From the NCBI RefSeq assembly GCF_002368195.1, contig NZ_AP018178.1, positions 9,010,645 through 9,074,644 on the forward strand: a DNA stretch of 64,000 bases, read 5' to 3'. Positions 46,601 to 54,837 of the stretch are shown here, piece by piece. This DNA comes from Calothrix sp. NIES-2100 (GTDB lineage Bacteria; Cyanobacteriota; Cyanobacteriia; Cyanobacteriales; Nostocaceae). Below the pieces are notes generated by a model. The model was given only the letters and a program-made list of their open reading frames with translations, made no database searches and was not told where the DNA came from. The position numbers and the translations under genes are program-made. Each line of letters starts with the position of its first letter. Positions within the stretch are counted from its first letter, which is position 1.

Positions 46601-46708
46601 GCGATTACTAGTGTCGATTTCTAGCAGTACCCCTTCTAGGGTATTGAGATAATCAGTAGCTTCTTCCAGAAACTGCATCTGGATTTCCAGTTCTTTGTCC
46701 TGTGACAT
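43625..46708 (-). CDS. hmpE: CheA-type hybrid histidine kinase with C-terminal receiver (HmpE-like)
   Basis: A 1027-residue kinase of a type IV pilus chemotaxis system. The HPt domain has His50 in RAAHSIKGGAGMMGF; a second, degenerate HPt-like region spans about 155-245. The dimerisation coiled coil is at about 395-540, the ATPase domain has LMHLLRNAFDHGIEDP, DDGRGI and GRGVGMDVV, a CheW-like domain is at about 720-860, and a receiver has Asp949 in CDIEMPRLDG. Residues 271-288 (AMPSLRDTAGTATPAGNA) are translated from an inserted dispersed repeat in the linker. Last gene of a five-gene operon whose order matches the Nostoc hmp locus; the symbol is given on that basis, and other paralogous clusters with the same order exist. 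Confidence 0.9.
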   Translation of the reverse strand: MSQDKELEIQMQFLEEATDYLNTLEGVLLEIDTSNRIDSDKINGALRAAHSIKGGAGMMGFRTLSELAHRLEDSFKVLKTRKNSLEIDTQLQSLLLSGVDWLRQIVELLSEGNAIEEQWLETFCYPVFDELHQRLGDPEPEDVTTMLSPEDGQDIIPLLFETEVEGCLQRLESVLADQDQPCLQEEVAIMAAELGGLGEMLQLPAFTQLCESVTHHLETVNPNQVAAIAQLALQAWRRSQALVLTNQLDSLPRAIKLEDLSTAEFLSPQAAMPSLRDTAGTATPAGNAQFLSTDNATTHSWEVEFLSDETEESWGEEQEEHAIVLAQFETLDVEFAEPILEPVKPSEPMILAARETLSTEYKFGDRKTEAIGNGKDREIHENTVRVPSKQLEQINDLFGELIIQRNGLNLQLERLRKLVRNLGQRVQNLERENQDLRTAYDKIATQAPGASNLLSLPEDQHHPQDINTSFDVLELDRYNELNLLSQEVMETIVQVQEVTTDVQLSVDDTDQIARKLNKTSKQLQTKLTQVRMRPLSDLTERFPRALRDLNVEYGKNVQLKIEGGNTLIERSILEALNEPLMHLLRNAFDHGIEDPATRSKLGKPDQGVIEIKATHRRDRTIITIQDDGRGISLEKIRDRALAMGLDASLLATASDEELLSLIFEPGFTTSNTVTALSGRGVGMDVVRNNLKSVRGDVKVDTDLGVGTTFTLSVPFTLSVARVLLVESNRMLLAFPTDVVSEIFLHQNEQVFAIAGNELINWQGSMLPFIRLSRYLDFNGPRYDNPELETPPAINASSILIVKSNNQLVAMQIDRCWGEQEVAIRQVEGNIPLPEGFSNCTILGDGRVVVLVNINELLYKIASNEQSSRNNQLPSTRLKTAFLFPQENKQPASSSHQKSTILIVDDSINVRRFLALTLEKGGYQVEQAKDGQDALEKLQSGLQVQAVICDIEMPRLDGYGFLGRVKSHDDMKNIPVAMLTSRSSDKHRQLAIQLGARAYFSKPYNEQDLLRTLQEIILSTDESVTSRN
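45845..45898. repeat. Dispersed Nostoc-type repeat inserted in the CheA gene
   Basis: The segment reads on the minus strand as GCGATGCCTTCTCTACGAGA followed by CACTGCGGGAACGGCAACCC and CTGCGGGGAACG. This is a well-known kind of cyanobacterial dispersed repeat; it lies in frame in the kinase linker. A short relative with GGGAACCCC...GGGGAACGGG is at about 8055-8078. Confidence 0.8.
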
Positions 46709-46717
46709 GGCTTTGCT

Positions 46718-46938
46718 TTTTTGTCAATAGTCAATGGTCAGTTGTCAGTTGTCAGCGATGCACTGAAGCTCACTCGAAGTGTTGTCAGTTGTCTTCCTTG
46801 TCTTCCTTGTCTTCCTTGTCCTCCTTGTCCTCCTTCCCTTGTCTTCCTTGCTTTGTCCCCGCGTCCCTGGTTAATGGTCAATGGTCATTTAACTCTGGAT
46901 TGTGGACTATTGACTCTTGACTATTGACTATGGACAAG
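46718..46938. repeat. Long tandem repeat spacer inside the chemotaxis operon
   Basis: More than 200 bases of GTCAATGGTCAGTTGTCAG units, then CTTCCTTGTCTTCCTTGTC units, then GACTATTGACTCTTGACTAT units separate the MCP and CheA genes. In the transcript it could fold strongly. Confidence 0.8.
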
Positions 46939-46941
46939 TAC

Positions 46942-49770
46942 TTAACTGACCTTAAATGTGCCCACAGTCTCTTGCAACTCTTGGGAAATTTCCACAGTTT
47001 GTTGTAAAGATTCAGAAACTAAACGGGAAGAATCGCTGGTACGCTGTGAAACAGCCACAATTGCTTTCATTAAATTACTGACATCGTGCGAGGTTTCTAC
47101 TTGAGACGCAGTCGCCACAGATATTGACTGCACTAGCTGATCAATTTGACGCGACACATCCAAAATCTGATTGAGACTATGTTTAGCATCCTCTACAATG
47201 CGCGTACCTTCAACTACCTGGGTGGTTCCGATTTCCATTGCTTGCACTACATCACTGGTTTCCCGTTGGATATTCTCCACAATTTGTTCAATTTCTTGAG
47301 TAGCAGCGGCGCTTCTGACTGCTAATTCGCCTACTTCTTCCGCAACTACAGCAAAACCTTGACCTTCTTCGCCCGCGCGTGCGGCTTCAATTCCAGCGTT
47401 AATCGCTAACAAGTTAGTTTGGACGGCGATTTGGTTAATCAAAGACACAACACGAGAAATTTGTTGGGAAGATTCTCCTAACCGTTTGACCTTTTTAGCA
47501 GTTTCAGCAACAGTTTCTCGTAAAGAAAGAATATTTTGCACTGTTAAATCCATTGCTTGCCCACTCTTGGTTGCTGTTTGGGCAGCATGATTAGCTATTA
47601 TCGCTGCTTGCTGCGCGTTTGCGGCTACAGCTTGAATGGAATTAGTCATTTGGTCAACAGCATCCAAGGTGCGGTTAATTTCCGCCGCTTGGGTGAGTGC
47701 TTCCTCTGCTAGCTGGCGGATCGCTCCTTCATTAGAGCCGATCGCCGTATTTACTTGGGTAGCTGCTTGTTTGACTTGGGTAACAATATCCCGGAGACTT
47801 TCGACGATAGAATTGAAAAAGTCAGCAACTGTGCCAATTTCTCCAGCGGTGACATCAGCCCGCACTGTGAGGTCGCCACTGGCTGCACCTTCTACATTAC
47901 TCAACAATTCTAAAAGTTGGGTTTGCAGTGTTTCTTTTTGCTGTCTTTCTTCTTGAGTGTCTTGTTGAGCAGCAGATTTGGCTATTTCCAATGCTTCTAG
48001 TAGCCTAGCTTGTTCTACGGCATAACCGATTTGCATTGCTAGCTGTTGACATAAATCAATTTCTGGCTGTTGCCAAATCCTGGGACTTTCGCAATGATGG
48101 ACAATTAATAAACCCAAGAGTTGATTTTGGCTAAGAATTGGTGCGATCAAATTCCCTTGAACTGCGAATTTTTCCAGGGCTTGAATATAACAATTAGCAT
48201 CAGTAAGGTTTGGCTCTTGATGAATGTTAGCGATCGCCCTGACTCGTCCGGCGCGATAATGCTCTACATGGCGTTCTCGGAAACAGGGGTCGTCAATTCG
48301 TACTCCGATCATTTTCGGCCAATCGTGAATCACAGATTCTGCAACAACGACCCCATCCCAACTTTCGGGATTTAGTTGATAAATGATTACCCGGTCTGTT
48401 TTCAGCGCTTGGCGAACTTCGTTAACTGCTGTGGTGTAAATATCTTCAGTTATGAGATTTTTCCGAATTAGCAGAGTAATATCTGCAATTAATTTAACTC
48501 TTTCAGCTTCTCGCTGTTGTTCTCGTAGCAATAACTGCAATTGCTCAGCCATTCGGTTAATATTTACACTTAAAATTCCTAACTCGTCTGTTCTTTCTAC
48601 CTCCAGACGAGTATTGAGTTGACCGTCACCAAGTTTACTCACCGCCTCACTTGCATTCAAAATTGGCTGTGTAGCACGTTTAGCAAACCAAGCGGCGATC
48701 GCGGCTACAACCACTGCGGTTAATGCAGTTCCCAGTGCGATCGTCCACAATAATTGTCTTTGGGGCGCAAAGGTAATTGCTGTATCTGTAGCAATAATTG
48801 CATCCCATTTTAAATCAGGCAAGCCTTCAATTTTTTTTGCGGTTACATAAGTGACTAATTGCTGTTTTTTATTCAGGTTGTTAACTGTAATAAAACTTTT
48901 TACCTTGTTTGGCTCTTGCAGCTTACTAAAACCCGGAAAATCTGCTTTAGCTTCTCTACCTTCTTGATTATTTTCTGTAGCTAGAAAAATTTTCCCAGAT
49001 TTATCAATTAAATGATAATCATGTCCTTTATTGGCATAATTTTTGATCGTCTCTTCTAGAGATTTTACGGGCATTCTTGCTCTCACCACGCCAATGCTTT
49101 CACCCGTGACTGCATCTTTCACTGGTGCAGCTATGTGAATACTCACACGACCAGTAGTTTGTGATTTCTCTGGCTGACTAATCACAGGAGTATCTTGTTT
49201 GAGAGTGTCTTGAAAATACTGCCGGTCTTTGTGGTTTTCTAGAGGTTCGCCTGTAGATTGGACAATGACGTTACCTTCAAGGTCGAAGACCGCAATACTA
49301 TCATAAGCTTTATAAGCGTTGACCATCCGGTCTAAAACTGCTTGCTTGTCTGGGGAACTCAGAATTTGCCTAACTTGAGGATTTGTCAAAAATGGCAGAT
49401 TGGATAGTACTTGAATATCTCCGTAACGCCCCAAAATGTAACGATTAACTTTATCGATTAATCCAATAGTTTCGGCTTCTTGAGCTTGAGTAATTTGCTG
49501 ATTAATAGAGTTATTAGCAAAGCTATAAGCGATCGCGCCAATGATTAATGTCGGTAGTGTCCCGATCGCGATCGCCAATACTGTAGTTTTTGTACCTAAG
49601 CTGAGTCTCTGTAAATAAGCTATTACTTGCTTCAGGGGCGAATCATTAGGAGTTAAATTAATCGGCCAATTTGATTCTTTAACTGTAGTATCAAAGACCT
49701 TTTGTGATGCTGCTAATGATGCTCGATTTTCAACATCACTAGTCTTAGCCGTGTCAGTTTTATTAAACAT
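46942..49770 (-). CDS. hmpD: Methyl-accepting chemotaxis protein with dCache, HAMP and GAF domains (HmpD-like)
   Basis: A 942-residue transducer. Helix 1 (about 62-82) and helix 2 (about 338-362) bracket a periplasmic dCache sensor. HAMP segments are at about 363-415 and again at about 615-665. A GAF domain spans about 428-592, and the signalling domain about 670-940 with its hairpin tip IAVQTNLLAINAGIEAARAGEEGQGFAVVAEEV (around 781-813). The GAF domain carries a DPCF motif (494-497) and Cys527 at the position of the canonical bilin-binding Cys of cyanobacteriochromes, although the usual following His is Tyr528. It should control the CheA kinase for twitching/gliding motility of hormogonia (inferred from the hmp locus). 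Confidence 0.9.
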   Translation of the reverse strand: MFNKTDTAKTSDVENRASLAASQKVFDTTVKESNWPINLTPNDSPLKQVIAYLQRLSLGTKTTVLAIAIGTLPTLIIGAIAYSFANNSINQQITQAQEAETIGLIDKVNRYILGRYGDIQVLSNLPFLTNPQVRQILSSPDKQAVLDRMVNAYKAYDSIAVFDLEGNVIVQSTGEPLENHKDRQYFQDTLKQDTPVISQPEKSQTTGRVSIHIAAPVKDAVTGESIGVVRARMPVKSLEETIKNYANKGHDYHLIDKSGKIFLATENNQEGREAKADFPGFSKLQEPNKVKSFITVNNLNKKQQLVTYVTAKKIEGLPDLKWDAIIATDTAITFAPQRQLLWTIALGTALTAVVVAAIAAWFAKRATQPILNASEAVSKLGDGQLNTRLEVERTDELGILSVNINRMAEQLQLLLREQQREAERVKLIADITLLIRKNLITEDIYTTAVNEVRQALKTDRVIIYQLNPESWDGVVVAESVIHDWPKMIGVRIDDPCFRERHVEHYRAGRVRAIANIHQEPNLTDANCYIQALEKFAVQGNLIAPILSQNQLLGLLIVHHCESPRIWQQPEIDLCQQLAMQIGYAVEQARLLEALEIAKSAAQQDTQEERQQKETLQTQLLELLSNVEGAASGDLTVRADVTAGEIGTVADFFNSIVESLRDIVTQVKQAATQVNTAIGSNEGAIRQLAEEALTQAAEINRTLDAVDQMTNSIQAVAANAQQAAIIANHAAQTATKSGQAMDLTVQNILSLRETVAETAKKVKRLGESSQQISRVVSLINQIAVQTNLLAINAGIEAARAGEEGQGFAVVAEEVGELAVRSAAATQEIEQIVENIQRETSDVVQAMEIGTTQVVEGTRIVEDAKHSLNQILDVSRQIDQLVQSISVATASQVETSHDVSNLMKAIVAVSQRTSDSSRLVSESLQQTVEISQELQETVGTFKVS

Positions 49771-49829
49771 AAATTAATTCCCCTGAATATGTGAATGAGA
49801 ACACTATTCTTTTTTGTTAGTAGTACACC

Positions 49830-50327
49830 CTAATCACTGCGGAGAATAGAAGAATGGACAATAGCTTGTGCATCTAATACCAGTAATATTTCAGATTGTT
49901 GCATAATACATCCATTGAGATAAGGTACTAAACTAGATGCGACTTGTCCTACAGGAGAACAAATCTCATCGGGTAAAAATTTAGCTGTACCTTTTATCTC
50001 TTGTACAACTAAGCCCAACAGCATTGATTCCACCCTGACAACGATCGCATTGTACTGCCGCAGCCTATTGTCTAAAGATTCTAAATTCAGCATTCTTGGC
50101 AGATCTACTACCCAAATTATGCGACTCCGCCAATTCATTAATCCTAGTATACAGGCGGGCATATTTGGCATTGAAGTTACAGATTCAACAGGCACAATAA
50201 TCGCTTCTTGCGTATGCCTCATTGATAAAATAGCAGCAGTTTGTTGATTTAGCTGAAATTTTATATACCCATCTCCTAAGTTTTTCGGACTCGGTTCCAC
50301 AGTAATTGTATTTTTTGAACTATTCAT
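49830..50327 (-). CDS. hmpC: CheW-like coupling protein (HmpC-like)
   Basis: A 165-residue CheW-domain protein (ILSMRHTQEAIIVPVESVTS, then MPACILGLMNWRSRIIWVVD and MLLGLVVQEIKG), which bridges the transducer and the CheA kinase. It starts five bases after the CheY gene stop and lies 59 bases upstream of the MCP gene, so it is in the same operon. Confidence 0.9.
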   Translation of the reverse strand: MNSSKNTITVEPSPKNLGDGYIKFQLNQQTAAILSMRHTQEAIIVPVESVTSMPNMPACILGLMNWRSRIIWVVDLPRMLNLESLDNRLRQYNAIVVRVESMLLGLVVQEIKGTAKFLPDEICSPVGQVASSLVPYLNGCIMQQSEILLVLDAQAIVHSSILRSD

Positions 50328-50331
50328 CGAT

Positions 50332-50709
50332 TCAATTTACCAGTGATCTAATAGCACGTATGAGTTGTTCCCTAGTATATGGTTTAGTCAAGTAGGCATC
50401 AGCTCCTTGCCTCATAGCCCACAATCGGTCAATTTCCTGATTTTTTGAACTACAAATCACAATCGGGACTGTCGCTGTAACTGGATTTTTTTTCAGATAG
50501 CGACATAGCTCAAAACCACTCATCCCTGGCATGACTACATCAGTAACAATCACATCTGGTTTTTGTAATAAAGCTTTTTCTAAAGCTTCTTTTGCACCCG
50601 TAGCTAAAATTACGTTGTAGCCACTTTCTGTAAGGTAATAACTCATTAGTTGTAATTCACTAGGGGAATCTTCAACAATCAGAATTGTGACAATCAAAGT
50701 AAGGCTCAC
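50332..50709 (-). CDS. hmpB: CheY-like single-domain response regulator (HmpB-like)
   Basis: A 125-residue receiver domain with the acidic pair Glu13/Asp14, phospho-acceptor Asp57 (VTDVVMPGMSG), the switch segment VICSSK and Lys109 in TKPY. It has no output domain and would act by binding, as PilG/PilH do in type IV pilus systems. Second gene of the operon. Confidence 0.92.
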   Translation of the reverse strand: MSLTLIVTILIVEDSPSELQLMSYYLTESGYNVILATGAKEALEKALLQKPDVIVTDVVMPGMSGFELCRYLKKNPVTATVPIVICSSKNQEIDRLWAMRQGADAYLTKPYTREQLIRAIRSLVN

Positions 50710-50782
50710 TACTAAATCTCCTAAAAAATGCTATTTTAAGTACTAAATTCGGTGTTACTTAGATTAACTACCTATTAGGAAA

Positions 50783-51829
50783 TTACCCAATGTGCTTAAA
50801 CACCATTTTTAGCAGATCTGATTGTGTAAAGGGTTTTGTTAAATAGCCAGAAGATCTGACTATTTTTGCCTTGGCTCTATCAATAATTCCTGTTCTGCCC
50901 GTCACCATAATAATTGGTGTATCCTTGAACTGTGAATGCCTACGCAACAAAGAACATAGTTCATAACCATCTAAATTTGGCATCTCGATGTCTAGTAAAA
51001 TTAAATCGGGTTTACTCCTGAGTATTTGCATTAAAGCTTTGACTGGATCGTTAATTAGCACAACAGAAAATGTTTCTTCATCCAAGAAGTGTTTAATGGA
51101 ATTCAAGACTGTTTGGCTATCATCAATACATGCGATTGTATAAAGTCCTTTACTAGCATGTTTTTGAGCGAATGTATTATTTTTATCCCCAGTTTCAGAA
51201 AAATTACTTTGTTTAGATAACTGAGTTGGCGGTAACTTAGTTGTGGGTGTACCTAAAGAACTCCCAGCCGCAGGAAGTGGTGTTTGGATAGGCGGTTGAC
51301 GGTTTCTTAACTGCTTTTGACAGTGTTCTACTATTAACCGTAAATCTAAACTACAAAATTTGGGTAATCCATCTAAATTAATTTCGGGATTAAATTCATA
51401 GCTTCCTTCTTTTAAAGCTAAGAATGATTCCAACACCTCTTTCGCCAATTCATCTATCAGAACTGCTGCTTGCGCAGAAGTAATATAATCTTGGGCAGCT
51501 AACCAGCAAATAGCATGATAATCTGCATTTGATGTGAATTGATTTTCATTATTTGTTTCAAACATCAGCCGCATTTGCACTCTAACTGCGCTGTTGAGAG
51601 CGGGAATTTGCTGACTCAAGCGCCGCAAGTGGCTATCCAGCCTTTCAAACACTTGATCTGAATAAGAGGCATAAGTAAGTTTACCGTCCTCTAGATAGAT
51701 CGACCAAGAAGTCGTCTCGGTATATACCCTTAAACATCCTGTAGCATGACGACTGGTTAATTGTGCTAACAGAGATAAAGGATGTAATTTCTGGAACAAC
51801 TTGTAGCTACCTATAGGAGTTGTGCTCAT
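50783..51829 (-). CDS. hmpA: PATAN (DUF4388)-receiver response regulator, PatA-like (HmpA-like)
   Basis: A 348-residue protein. The N-terminal PATAN/DUF4388-type domain (about 10-180; HPLSLLAQLTSRHATGCLRV, WSIYLEDGKLTYASYSDQ, ALKEGSYEFNPE) resembles that of PatA, the heterocyst-pattern regulator, and of PilG-type proteins. A Pro/Thr-rich linker leads to a receiver (about 225-345) with the phosphorylated Asp in LDIEMPNLDGYELC. First gene of the operon, 73 bases before the CheY gene. In the family such proteins act on the type IV pilus motor. Confidence 0.9.
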   Translation of the reverse strand: MSTTPIGSYKLFQKLHPLSLLAQLTSRHATGCLRVYTETTSWSIYLEDGKLTYASYSDQVFERLDSHLRRLSQQIPALNSAVRVQMRLMFETNNENQFTSNADYHAICWLAAQDYITSAQAAVLIDELAKEVLESFLALKEGSYEFNPEINLDGLPKFCSLDLRLIVEHCQKQLRNRQPPIQTPLPAAGSSLGTPTTKLPPTQLSKQSNFSETGDKNNTFAQKHASKGLYTIACIDDSQTVLNSIKHFLDEETFSVVLINDPVKALMQILRSKPDLILLDIEMPNLDGYELCSLLRRHSQFKDTPIIMVTGRTGIIDRAKAKIVRSSGYLTKPFTQSDLLKMVFKHIG

Positions 51830-52797
51830 TTTGCTTTTACTTCAGCTAAATTCAATACTTGTCAACCAAACTTGTACAGAGAGCTTCTATACAATTCCAA
51901 TCCAGTTATAAAATATGTGTGCCATGTAGCATAACATACTAAATTTTTTATCCTTGTTTGTGAATAAAGTTAACCATAGCTTTGTTTTCAGATTATAAAG
52001 TCTTAGTCAATTATGAAGTTATTGTCAATTTACTTACTTATACTGAGATTATCAGACATGTCTGGAGAATAATTAAATCAAATTTAAAGACTAGATGAAG
52101 TCGATGGGTTTTTAGTAGCTTCTTGTAAACTTTTGAAAGTAATAATACTAGTTAATTAACAATAATTGGCTCCTTTCTTTCAGTATTTACACTTAAAAAT
52201 TGTCAGTACTAAAACTCAACTTACTATTTATTCAACAATAAGTATCTTTACTTAGCTGTGATCTAAATTACTTTTGCTGTTAACGTGAGTTCGATGCACA
52301 GGATTTTGACCTCATCCCTAACCCCTCTGCTCATAGAATACCACTGGCGAATCAGGGGTAAGACCCCCCACTCCCCCTCAATCCTGTTTTCATCCTCCGG
52401 ATTGACGCTACAAGCCTGCGTATAACAGAAACTGTGCCTTTGCACAGCTTTTGTTAACAGAGAAGGCTTTCAGCGGCGAAAATTGCTAGTTGAACGGCAC
52501 AGAAACCGACACCCTACCCCCAGAGTAGCAACTGGCGTGGGAAACCCTCCTTCAGGACTGTTTCACAGCCGACTGTAAGCACCATAGAATACTGCGGCTA
52601 ATTTCACAAAGCCTACAAAAGCAGGCTTTGGATCGAGAGCTAGTGGCTATCGATTCCGTTGGTCTGTATATCGCCCATCCCAGAGAATTGTTGTTATTAG
52701 TTTGTTATCAGTATTGAGGGGTGTTACCCCCTATTAGCCAACAACATCCTAACAGGAGAGAGGCTGGGTGGGTGAGGTTTTTATAATTTAGGTTAAA

Positions 52798-52956
52798 TTA
52801 ACGTGAGTTCGACGAACCTCTCCCTGTCTTAAACTAAAGTTCAAGACTGTCACTCTCCGAGTCGGAGAGGGACGGTTTTGCGCAGTAAAATCAAGGAGAG
52901 GACTTTTTATTGAGCCAATTAGACAGACACTATATCAGGTGTCGAATTCACGTTAA
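52798..52956. mobile_element. Small MITE-like element with TTAACGTGA(G/A)TTCGAC ends
   Basis: TTAACGTGAGTTCGAC at the left matches GTCGAATTCACGTTAA at the right in inverted orientation (15 of 16 bases). The 159-base element has no open frame and contains a CTCTCCGAGTCGGAGAG palindrome. Further copies of one end occur at 52280 and 17644. Confidence 0.55.
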
Positions 52957-52999
52957 GTTAGCCGTTTCGCTATTCCACTGTTGCTAGGGACGAATTAAT

Positions 53000-53051
53000 C
53001 AAAACAAAGTGTCAGAGTCAATTTTCTTAACTTTTGACTCTGACACTTTGG
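53000..53051. terminator. Hairpin next to tRNA-Leu
   Basis: AAGTGTCAGAGTCAA and its complement TTGACTCTGACACTT are separated by about 12 bases. The hairpin is on the 3' side of the minus-strand tRNA gene and is suitably placed to end its transcript. Confidence 0.6.
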
Positions 53052-53100
53052 GGCTACCTGCCCACTGTAATTTTTAGCTTTGGTCTATTCGTTTAAAAGT

Positions 53101-53181
53101 GCGGATGAAAGGACTTGAACCTTCACTCCTTTCGGAACTAGAACCTAAATCTAGCGCGTCTGCCAATTCCGCCACATCCGC
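53101..53181 (-). tRNA. trnL-UAG: tRNA-Leu (anticodon UAG)
   Basis: On the minus strand GCGGATG...CATCCGC forms the 7-bp acceptor stem. The anticodon arm is CTAGA-TTTAGGT-TCTAG with anticodon TAG; a long variable arm (TTCCGAAAGGAG) marks it as class II, and the T-loop GGTTCAAGTCC is standard. The length is 81 bases. CCA is not encoded. No intron (unlike the cyanobacterial UAA isoacceptor). Confidence 0.95.
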
Positions 53182-53214
53182 ATCAGTTTAAGATTGTAGC
53201 ACAACAAATTATTT

Positions 53215-53295
53215 ATGGTCAATAGTCATTTGTCATTGGTCATTGGTCAAGAAATTCTCTACTATGGACTATTGACTTTTGACTATTGACAACCC
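53215..53295. repeat. Heptamer repeat spacer between alr and tRNA-Leu
   Basis: GGTCAATAGTCATTTGTCATTGG units are followed by GGACTATTGACTTTTGACTATT units of the opposite sense. Confidence 0.75.
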
Positions 53296-53342
53296 TAACC
53301 TTGATTGATTGTGCTAGTTGTGTAAATCCTAATTATTTTAGG

Positions 53343-54536
53343 CTACAACATCGCTACCCTGGGTAAACGATGCTTGAATCCGCAGAGAATTTCCCAAGAA
53401 ATAGTGTTTAATTTCTCTGCCCAATCATCAGCGGAGATTTTTTCTTGATCCTGTTCCCCAAGTAATGTGACTACTTCTCCTTCTTGGATATCGGGTATAG
53501 CACTCACATCGACCATTAACTGATCCATTGTAATTGTGCCAATTTGTGGAATGCGTTGACCGCGAATTAAAACTTGCATTTTGTTGGAGAGATGACGCGG
53601 GACACCATCAGCATAACCAATACCTACAACGGCAAGCCGTAGTTCGTGGGGGGCAATAAATTGGTGACCATAGCTAACGCCAGTTCCACCTGCTATCGTT
53701 TTCACTTGGGTGACACGGGCTTTAACTTGTAAAACAGGCCGGAGGTTGATTTTATTTCGTAAATGAGGAGATGGATAAAGTCCGTAAACTGCCAAACCTA
53801 CGCGGACAATGTCGTAGTGCAAAGCTGAATCTGTGAGAGTTGCGGCTGAATTTGCTAAGTGCAAGCATGGTGGTTCTATGCCCATTGCTTTAATTTGAGC
53901 GATCGCTTCGGAGAATCGTTTATGCTGTTCTTGCATGATCCTGGTGTCAGGGCTATCTGCTGTTGCCAAATGGGAGTAAATGCTAGCAACAGCAAGATGA
54001 GGTAAGCCTTGCACTAACTTGACAAACTCTCCCGCTTCTTGCCAGTTAGTTCCTAACCTAGACATACCTGTATCTAATTTGATATGTACAGGTAAGGGAG
54101 AACTATACTGAATAGCTTCTAGAGTATCCGAAAATACTAGAGCTTGTTTGGGGCTGCACAGTGTTGGCTGTAATTTCCAGTGAGCGATCGCGTGAATTTG
54201 TTCTGGTGTGTGCGTTGCTCCTAAAATTAAAATCGGGGCGTTAATTCCGCCTTCTCGCAGTTGAATCCCTTCTGGAACTGTTGCGACTCCTAACCAACTA
54301 GCTCCTGATTCTAAAGCTGTTTTAGCTACTGTCACCGCTCCGTGTCCATAGGCATCAGCTTTCACCACTGCCATCAGTTGGGTACGCGGCGATAACAACC
54401 CGACTAACTGCTGTACATTGTGGGACAAAGCTGCTAAATCAATTTCCACCCAAGCGCGTTGAGAAAACCAGGCATAAGTATCACAATCTTGCCCAAAAGC
54501 AACACCAGAAATTTGCTTGCTACTTAACATTTTCAC
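53343..54536 (-). CDS. alr: Alanine racemase
   Basis: A PLP enzyme of 397 residues that makes D-alanine for peptidoglycan. The catalytic Lys59 lies in VVKADAYGHG and the opposing Tyr289 in GVSYGHQF; LDTGMSRLG (154-162), RVGLAVYGL and the C-terminal TMDQLMVDVS confirm the family. Length is normal. The ATG used here is followed two codons later by a second ATG. Divergent from the HNH gene. Confidence 0.96.
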   Translation of the reverse strand: MKMLSSKQISGVAFGQDCDTYAWFSQRAWVEIDLAALSHNVQQLVGLLSPRTQLMAVVKADAYGHGAVTVAKTALESGASWLGVATVPEGIQLREGGINAPILILGATHTPEQIHAIAHWKLQPTLCSPKQALVFSDTLEAIQYSSPLPVHIKLDTGMSRLGTNWQEAGEFVKLVQGLPHLAVASIYSHLATADSPDTRIMQEQHKRFSEAIAQIKAMGIEPPCLHLANSAATLTDSALHYDIVRVGLAVYGLYPSPHLRNKINLRPVLQVKARVTQVKTIAGGTGVSYGHQFIAPHELRLAVVGIGYADGVPRHLSNKMQVLIRGQRIPQIGTITMDQLMVDVSAIPDIQEGEVVTLLGEQDQEKISADDWAEKLNTISWEILCGFKHRLPRVAML

Positions 54537-54837
54537 TCACTCCTATCACACCAGTACTTGGCTGCGAGATAATCTATTTCTTCCATTGCAAAAAATGGAA
54601 TCAGATTAATCTGGAAGTTTACATTTGATTATGGAGTTGTCACAAGACGCAATAAGTAAGAGTCAATAGTCAGTTGTCAGTTGTCCTCCTTGTCCCCCTC
54701 ATCCCCCTAGCCCCTAGCCCCTAATCCCTGTTGGTCATTTTTACTACTAACTCGGCGAAAGTATAAATTCTTCTCATTTCCCAAGAAGTGTATATCTGTG
54801 TTAATATATGTAAAACTAATACCTTGAGCGTTTACCA
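54537..54837. promoter_or_regulatory. Divergent promoter region between alr and the HNH gene
   Basis: A 7-bp inverted repeat TTCCATT-GCAAAA-AATGGAA lies at 54581-54600, 45 bases upstream of the alr start. Heptamer and CCCCTAG repeats fill 54660-54725. TTAATATATGTAAAACTAAT just before 54838 is a likely promoter region for the HNH gene. Confidence 0.45.

Larger units (their letters stand above)
51830..53100. other. Gene-poor spacer with repeat elements
   Basis: From 51830 to 52260 it is AT-rich and must hold the promoter of the chemotaxis operon. From 52280 to 52956 it carries copies of a TTAACGTGAGTTCGA repeat, a GCAGGCTTTGGATCGAGAGC segment related to that near 8010-8035, and a small inverted-repeat element (listed). 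Short open frames here follow repeat sequence and are not convincing. From 52984 a hairpin AAGTGTCAGAGTCAA...TTGACTCTGACACTT (about 53000-53050) may be a terminator facing the tRNA. Confidence 0.6.

Noticed and set aside
52263..52445. 60-codon minus-strand frame
   Set aside because: Lies in a repeat-rich non-coding spacer; no ribosome binding site or domain pattern.
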